Shown here piece by piece: positions 59,941 through 64,000 of a stretch of 64,000 nt of DNA (position 1 is its first letter; every line of letters begins with the position of its first letter). Made by a program: the position numbers and the translations under genes. The DNA is taken from positions 992,001 to 1,056,000 of the forward strand of contig NZ_VFMK01000001.1 in the NCBI RefSeq assembly GCF_006715025.1, given 5' to 3'. This stretch comes from Serratia fonticola (GTDB taxonomy: Bacteria; Pseudomonadota; Gammaproteobacteria; Enterobacterales; Enterobacteriaceae). Under the pieces are notes generated by a model that did no database searches, had not been told where the DNA came from, and saw only the letters and a program-made list of their open reading frames with translations.

Positions 59941-60032
59941 CATTCACTCCAAAAAGTATTTTTGCCTGCCAATCTTGGCATCTGTTCTGTCATGGTGGCT
60001 GTTGCCGCCATGTCTTGTTGATGGAGTGAATG
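59941..60032 (-). promoter_or_regulatory. inverted repeat covering the yqjF ribosome site
   Basis: In the yqjF mRNA the bases CATTCACTCCA (from 60022-60032) are perfectly complementary to TGGAGTGAATG (from 59941-59951), which contains GGAG and the first AUG. Between them an inner hairpin is possible (59991-60012). The pairing would hide the ribosome site. Alternatively the two DNA arms could be protein-binding sites. Confidence 0.45.
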
Positions 60033-60075
60033 TTAGACGGGAATGATTTAGGTTGTTAGCAAGTAAAACTGTCGT

Positions 60076-60090
60076 ATTTTTTCAAAAAAT
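60076..60090. promoter_or_regulatory. LysR-type box upstream of yqjF
   Basis: ATTTTTTCAAAAAAT is a 15-bp palindrome that satisfies the T-N11-A pattern of LysR-type operators. It lies about 135 bases before yqjF. YhaJ is the likely ligand because it controls yqjF in E. coli. Confidence 0.35.
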
Positions 60091-60217
60091 CTGAATCTTT
60101 AGCGTGCTAATAAAGTGCCAAGAATCAGGTTATTGCTGGAAAAACAAGCATGGTGGAACAGAAACCGTGCAAATATAGGGGAATAACAACGGGATAATTG
60201 AACGAGCTGCGCGAGAA

Positions 60218-60505
60218 TTATTTCGGAGAAAAGGTTTTCCGAAACAAGCGGATAGTTCCCCACAGGCTAAGCGCCCGTCGTGACCAGCGGATCAGCTTGC
60301 TGGGATGGCGGATACCGTAAAGGGCAACCAGACTGGAACCGACAGCCAGATATTTACGCAGGCCAAACACGGTTTGCCAACCACGATCCAGAGGTTCGGT
60401 CTTTTCCAGCCACAAAGCTTTGCTGGCGGCCAGATCCAGACGCTGCTGCTGGATCTGCCGGATCAGTTGTTCTTTTTTCCATTCACGGTACTGGCGGTGA
60501 TTCAT
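60218..60505 (-). CDS. yqjK: YqjK, YqjK-like protein
   Basis: This 95-residue basic protein has an N-terminal charged helix (MNHRQYREWKKEQLIRQIQQ) and a weak hydrophobic stretch (YLAVGSSLVALYGI) that may lie along the membrane. The family is found beside yqjD and yqjE and has no known function. Its start overlaps the end of yqjE by 23 bases. The open frame extends upstream inside yqjE and is not used. Confidence 0.88.
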   Translation of the reverse strand: MNHRQYREWKKEQLIRQIQQQRLDLAASKALWLEKTEPLDRGWQTVFGLRKYLAVGSSLVALYGIRHPSKLIRWSRRALSLWGTIRLFRKTFSPK

Positions 60506-60902
60506 TGCTTCCCTCCAGTTCAGAACGGTCGAGTTCCAATTGTTTGCGCGTGGCACCCAGCAGCGTTGAACGGCGTGCTTTCGCGAGTGTCCAGATAGCG
60601 CCACTGAGCGCCAGGAACAGCAGAACGGCAGTAGTGGTGCCCAAGGCTATCAGGCGGTAGGTGGGATCAATCGCCCAGAATATCAGTATCAACAGGCTCA
60701 TCAGGCCAAACGCCGTGAACAGCAAGGTAAGCCCCGCCATCATCAGCAACTGGACGATGTTGGCTTTTTCCTCTTCAAGCTCAATAACGGCCAGGCGAAC
60801 CCGTGTTTCCACCATACTGACCAGTATGGTGATGATGCGTTGGGCGATATCCAGGGCCCCTTTTGCAGGGCCCTGGGCGCGTGCTTGCGGAAGCTCAGCC
60901 AT
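60483..60902 (-). CDS. yqjE: YqjE, phage-holin-III-like membrane protein
   Basis: This 139-residue protein has two central membrane spans (LLMMAGLTLLFTAFGLMSLL and LIALGTTTAVLLFLALSGAI) preceded by an amphipathic helix. It is a member of the YqjE family, annotated with a holin-like fold but not shown to lyse cells. It follows yqjD by 2 bases and overlaps yqjK, so the three are one unit. Confidence 0.9.
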   Translation of the reverse strand: MAELPQARAQGPAKGALDIAQRIITILVSMVETRVRLAVIELEEEKANIVQLLMMAGLTLLFTAFGLMSLLILIFWAIDPTYRLIALGTTTAVLLFLALSGAIWTLAKARRSTLLGATRKQLELDRSELEGSNESPPVP

Positions 60903-60904
60903 GA

Positions 60905-61210
60905 TTAGCGGCGCGCAAGCAGAACACCCAACACGACGCCAACCGCCGCACCGATGCCGATGCCCGTCCACGGGTTGTCACGGACGTACTCATCGGCCTG
61001 ACCAGCAATCTGCTTGGTTTGATGAGCCAGTTTATCGCCTGCATCACTCAGACGGGCACGGGTATCTTTCAGGGCACCTTCTGCTTTGGTACGCAGTTTG
61101 TCCAGTTCAGCTTTAGATTTATCGGTGGAAGAGTTCAGCACTTCTTCCAAGGTATCGGCCAGGGACTTCAGTTCAGCGCGTAAATTTTCTGCATTTGAAT
61201 CTTGTGCCAT
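60905..61210 (-). CDS. yqjD: YqjD, inner-membrane ribosome-binding protein (ElaB family)
   Basis: This 101-residue protein has a long charged helix (about 1-75) and a C-terminal membrane anchor with a glycine zipper (WTGIGIGAAVGVVLGVLLAR). E. coli YqjD binds ribosomes at the membrane in stationary phase and slows growth. It is the first gene of yqjD-yqjE-yqjK and is preceded by AAGGAG. Confidence 0.93.
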   Translation of the reverse strand: MAQDSNAENLRAELKSLADTLEEVLNSSTDKSKAELDKLRTKAEGALKDTRARLSDAGDKLAHQTKQIAGQADEYVRDNPWTGIGIGAAVGVVLGVLLARR

Positions 61211-61375
61211 TTCGATAACTCCTTAACATTTACTTCGACAGACTTTCAACATAGCGGATTTATTCGAGAGAGCAAAGGGCTTATGCCCGGTATTTATCAC
61301 TAACCAAGGTCATTATCGGCAGTAAAAATCCCGCCTGGCGGGGCTCTCATCGATAAATCCGCTGTTGTAAAAAAA

Positions 61376-61747
61376 TTATTCCGCTTGAGCGGCTTTCAGC
61401 TCAGCCTGAGCTTCAGCCAGCTTTTTCTGCTTCTTGGCGATTTTATCCGCTTTACCCGTCTGCTGGGCTTCCTTCAGCTCTTGTTCCCGCTCAGCCACTT
61501 TGCTTTGTTTTTCTGCGATCTTCTTCTGGCGATCGGCAGCTAAACCCGCTTCTGTGCAGTGGGCTTGCACTTCACTCAGCGCTTTTTCCAAGCCAGCCAC
61601 GCGATGGGTATTGCCATGCTGAGTGGCGTAATCGATCTGGGTCTGGATATCTTGTGCTTTCGTCGCACAGGTTTCTACGGCCGCCTGTGAGAAGGCAGAG
61701 AGCGCGAAGAGAGGGAGTGCCAATAACAGAGAATGGCGTAATTTCAT
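61376..61747 (-). CDS. yqjC: YqjC, DUF1090 periplasmic protein
   Basis: This 123-residue protein has a signal peptide (LLLALPLFALSAFSQA) and a mature part that is a charged coiled coil with Lys/Glu/Ala repeats (KQSKVAEREQELKEAQQTG). Two cysteines (CATKAQDI, AHCTEAG) could form a disulfide in the periplasm. The function is unknown; it may bind or buffer under stress. It lies upstream of yqjD on the same strand. Confidence 0.9.
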   Translation of the reverse strand: MKLRHSLLLALPLFALSAFSQAAVETCATKAQDIQTQIDYATQHGNTHRVAGLEKALSEVQAHCTEAGLAADRQKKIAEKQSKVAEREQELKEAQQTGKADKIAKKQKKLAEAQAELKAAQAE

Positions 61748-61962
61748 GGTTTCAATTCCTTATTGCGGGGAGATAACGATTATGCTCCCGGTTTCCTACT
61801 GCCCGAAGGGCAGTGCGACAGGTAGCTTACGCGGCTGACCCGTGCTGGTATTCAGCTTAGTCATAAATGGAGAGGAATCCCAAGGATTCAACAATGAACA
61901 GTGGCTAATTGATGAATAATTGGCCAGTTGAGGCGGGGGAGCGCCTTTCTGTTAAGAAAAGG

Positions 61963-62337
61963 CTACCCCAAATTCAGTGGGGCGCGTGCAAATTGCCGTA
62001 CCCAATGGCTGGGGGCAGGAGACTCACTCAGCGCGATGATATAGCCCTGAGGCAAGAGATTTTGCAGGGCTTCACGTGCCAACAGCTGTTGTTCTGGAGA
62101 ATCCAGGCGGATCACCAGGCCGTCGGCTTCCGGAGTAATACTCTTGATGTGAATACCGCGTTCATCCAGGCGCTGGTAGACATAAAAACCATCCGGCAAC
62201 GAAAGCCCTTGCTGGGCTACGTGAATACGCAGCTCGCTCTCCGTACGAGCGACATAGGGCACCAGCACGGCGGCCATTGCCAACAGTGCCAGTGTGAATA
62301 TCATCGCGAAGTGCCAGCGTGGGCGTTGGGATGTCAC
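61963..62337 (-). CDS. mzrA: MzrA, modulator of EnvZ/OmpR
   Basis: This protein has 124 residues from a GTG start that overlaps the yqjA stop (GTGA). One N-terminal span (FAMIFTLALLAMAAVLVPYV) precedes a small periplasmic domain with GLSLPDGFYVYQRLDERGIH. In E. coli MzrA contacts EnvZ and raises OmpR phosphorylation, linking the Cpx response to osmotic control. Similarity to E. coli MzrA is moderate but position and topology agree. An earlier ATG lies inside yqjA and is less likely. Confidence 0.88.
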   Translation of the reverse strand: MTSQRPRWHFAMIFTLALLAMAAVLVPYVARTESELRIHVAQQGLSLPDGFYVYQRLDERGIHIKSITPEADGLVIRLDSPEQQLLAREALQNLLPQGYIIALSESPAPSHWVRQFARAPLNLG

Positions 62338-63008
62338 GCCCCTTTCCCCTGACCGCCGGAACGCTTTTTGCGCCACAGCACCACCAGAGAACCGACCAGT
62401 CCAACAACCAGCAAAACCAGCGGCAGCATCATCAAGCCGAACATCAACTGGTCTTCATATTTGCGAAACATCGGGGTTTTCCCCAAGGCAAAACCGACCG
62501 AGACCAGAATCAATACCCACAACAGCCCACTCATCCAGTTGAAGAATTGGAAACGGGCATTATTCAGACCAGACAAACCGGCAATGGTGGGCAACAGCGT
62601 ACGGACGAAAGCCAGAAAGCGCCCGACCAACAGGGCTGAAAGACCATGGCGATGGAACAGATTATGGGCGCGCTGATGATAATGTGCAGGTAGGTGGGAC
62701 AGCCAGCTTTGCACCGTTCGCGTATTGCCTAACCATCGGCCTTGTATATAGCTGACCCAGCAGCCCAGACTGGCTGCCGTCGTCAGGATCAGTATGGTGA
62801 CAGGGAAATTCATGGTGCCTTTGGCGACCAGCACACCGACCAGGATCAACAGGCTGTCACCCGGCAGAAAGGCGGCAGGCAGCAGGCCGTTTTCCAGAAA
62901 TAAAATCATAAACAGCAAGACATACAGCGTCCAGACCAGCGAAGGGTTAGCCAGCGTTTCGAAGTCTTGCTGCCATAAGGCATCCAACAGTTGCTTAATG
63001 ATATCCAT
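62334..63008 (-). CDS. yqjA: YqjA, DedA-family membrane protein
   Basis: This 224-residue DedA protein has about five membrane spans, with the re-entrant ENGLLPAAFLPGDSLLIL and the conserved GRFLAFVRTLLPTIAGLSG, whose acidic and arginine residues are needed in E. coli. YqjA and its paralogue YghB support cell division, drug tolerance and the proton motive force; the family is linked to lipid scrambling and undecaprenyl-phosphate recycling. It is coupled to mzrA. Confidence 0.95.
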   Translation of the reverse strand: MDIIKQLLDALWQQDFETLANPSLVWTLYVLLFMILFLENGLLPAAFLPGDSLLILVGVLVAKGTMNFPVTILILTTAASLGCWVSYIQGRWLGNTRTVQSWLSHLPAHYHQRAHNLFHRHGLSALLVGRFLAFVRTLLPTIAGLSGLNNARFQFFNWMSGLLWVLILVSVGFALGKTPMFRKYEDQLMFGLMMLPLVLLVVGLVGSLVVLWRKKRSGGQGKGA

Positions 63009-63147
63009 CCGGTGTTCCTAAAAACGTCATTGTTTGTTTTCATTCAGCGCCAAAGCGGCGGTAAGCAGAAAGCTCGGAGAGCCCAGGCAGCTGAAGATGA
63101 TAAAAACGGTGTAGATTGATTCGTTAATTCTAATGGGGCGACACCGG

Positions 63148-63597
63148 TCATGAGTGATACGTCAGCGAGCCTCGGTAAAGTATGTTGCTGTCTTTCCACC
63201 CTCCCACTCGGCTTTGTTGCGGTGAGGATTGCAGCACCCAGTTGACCTGTTGAAGCCGATTGGGGGCCAGGGCTGCTGATAACCATTGAGGCCGCAGGCG
63301 GTAACCCAGATCCGTCGCTAAAGTATAGGTCGGAACCAACTGGGAAGGTGCGAGCAACGAGCTGGGGCAGGTGTGTATCCGCGGCAAGAGGTGTGGCCGT
63401 TTGCCAGCGGGTTTGCGTTGGAGCTCATTGGCGGGGCGGTAAACACGATCGTAAGAGGAGATTTCGGGCTCATCGGGAGATAAATGAGCGCTTAACGCGT
63501 TGGGGATCGCAGCCGTTTGTACTGCATAGCGCTGTTGGCCGGAGACCGAAGCGGTCCAGCAAAAAAGAGCAATAAGCATGGCAAACAACCAGCGCAT
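63148..63597 (-). CDS. exported protein of unknown function
   Basis: This 149-residue protein has a clear signal peptide (MRWLFAMLIALFCWTASVSG, cut near residue 20). The mature part is basic and polar with no membrane span and one cysteine (HTCPSSLLAPSQ). I do not recognise a domain. In E. coli yqjA and exuR are neighbours; here this gene lies between them. Its ATG (63597) sits just after a purine-poor stretch, and no strong ribosome site is evident, so the start is uncertain. The signal peptide argues that the frame is real. Confidence 0.6.
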   Translation of the reverse strand: MRWLFAMLIALFCWTASVSGQQRYAVQTAAIPNALSAHLSPDEPEISSYDRVYRPANELQRKPAGKRPHLLPRIHTCPSSLLAPSQLVPTYTLATDLGYRLRPQWLSAALAPNRLQQVNWVLQSSPQQSRVGGWKDSNILYRGSLTYHS

Positions 63598-63785
63598 GTA
63601 TTCGCGTTCCGCCCCCGAAGCCAGTAGGTAAAAAAGTGGTCTAACTTTACCAAAATAGCATGATGGGCAACAGGGAAATCTGCGCCACCCGCGGTGAAAT
63701 CTTACGCAATAGGTGGCTGCATTGGGAACGATTCAGCTGTTTTTACAATACCTGACATTTGACGACGTTTTTTGACGGCAAAACG

Positions 63786-64000
63786 CTATTTAATGCTGCT
63801 AGCCACGTTGTCCAGATGGATCACCGGGTTCTCTGCAAACAGATAGCGATCGGCGTTGTATTCGAAGTCGTCGGTGGTGGCGTTGAACAGCATCTGCTTG
63901 GTGTTTTCCAGATGCTGCCACATAGCCAGTTTGGCCCCGTGAGGATCCTTGCGCATCAGCGCCTTGAGGATCTCATCATGATCGTCACACCAGCTGGCGA
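63786..64000 (-). CDS. exuR: ExuR, hexuronate regulator (C-terminal part)
   Basis: The last 71 residues of a GntR-family repressor are present; the rest lies past the right edge. The sequence SWCDDHDEILKALMRKDPHG, with FEYNADRYLFAENPV near the end, matches the FCD effector domain of E. coli ExuR. ExuR represses the genes for galacturonate and glucuronate uptake and use. The stop is TAG at 63786-63788. The neighbour yqjA supports the call. Confidence 0.9.
   Translation of the reverse strand, partial: ASWCDDHDEILKALMRKDPHGAKLAMWQHLENTKQMLFNATTDDFEYNADRYLFAENPVIHLDNVASSIK

Overview
The window is a chromosomal segment of a gammaproteobacterium of the order Enterobacterales, most like Serratia (Yersiniaceae). 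This rests on gene content, protein sequences close to the E. coli K-12 versions that I know from memory, the order of the housekeeping blocks, and many ERIC elements. The genus is an inference; no search was run.

Layout. (1) Positions 1-720: the end of an unrecognised membrane protein, then rnk on the minus strand with a structured leader. (2) 720-10,450: a catabolic island. It starts with a possible 20-bp operator and an ERIC element. Eight same-strand genes follow: a stand-alone PRD protein, an SFCGS protein, DUF4312, DUF4311 and DUF4310 proteins, a metal-dependent amidohydrolase, a DgaE-like PLP ammonia-lyase and a DgaF-like aldolase. A tandem-repeat array, an exported lactonase and a multidomain PTS-sensing regulator come next. 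(3) 10,450-16,520: a 30-residue membrane peptide, an iron alcohol dehydrogenase, a LuxR-type regulator, a PuuB-like FAD amine oxidase, a cupin and an aldehyde dehydrogenase. These look like an amine or alcohol catabolic set. (4) 16,520-33,600: the conserved block npr-rapZ-ptsN-hpf-rpoN-lptB-lptA-lptC-kdsC-kdsD-yrbG, divergent mlaFEDCB-ibaG-murA, and degS-degQ-zapG. (5) 33,600-39,170: zapE, rplM-rpsI and sspA-sspB. Two small genes for peptides with double-glycine-type leaders flank sspAB. (6) 39,170-51,020: gltBD, yhcC, arcB with the ArcZ sRNA at its 3' end, elbB and mtgA. (7) 51,020-64,000: a third tandem-repeat array, dolP-diaA-yraN-lpoA, rsmI, RNase P RNA, yhaK/yhaJ, the yqjG-F-K-E-D-C set, mzrA-yqjA, an unrecognised exported protein and the 3' end of exuR.

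How it works together. The core blocks serve the envelope (Lpt, Kds, Mla, LpoA, MtgA, MurA, DegS/DegQ, DolP), nitrogen and redox control (Npr/PtsN, RpoN, GltBD, ArcB/ArcZ) and ribosomes (RplM, RpsI, Hpf). The main accessory system is the 1.1-10.5 kb island. Its enzymes suggest breakdown of an N-acylated amino-sugar acid to pyruvate and glyceraldehyde 3-phosphate. It has no recognisable PTS permease or kinase; instead it carries four poorly understood proteins, two of them polytopic membrane proteins, that may form a new kind of uptake system. The second notable item is the pair of related microcin-like peptides beside sspAB.

Repeats are prominent. About eleven ERIC copies or remnants lie between genes. 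Three arrays of 108-130 bp direct repeats, each bounded by the same inverted REP-like ends, lie between same-strand genes or next to operon ends. No tRNA gene, CRISPR array, insertion sequence or prophage was recognised.
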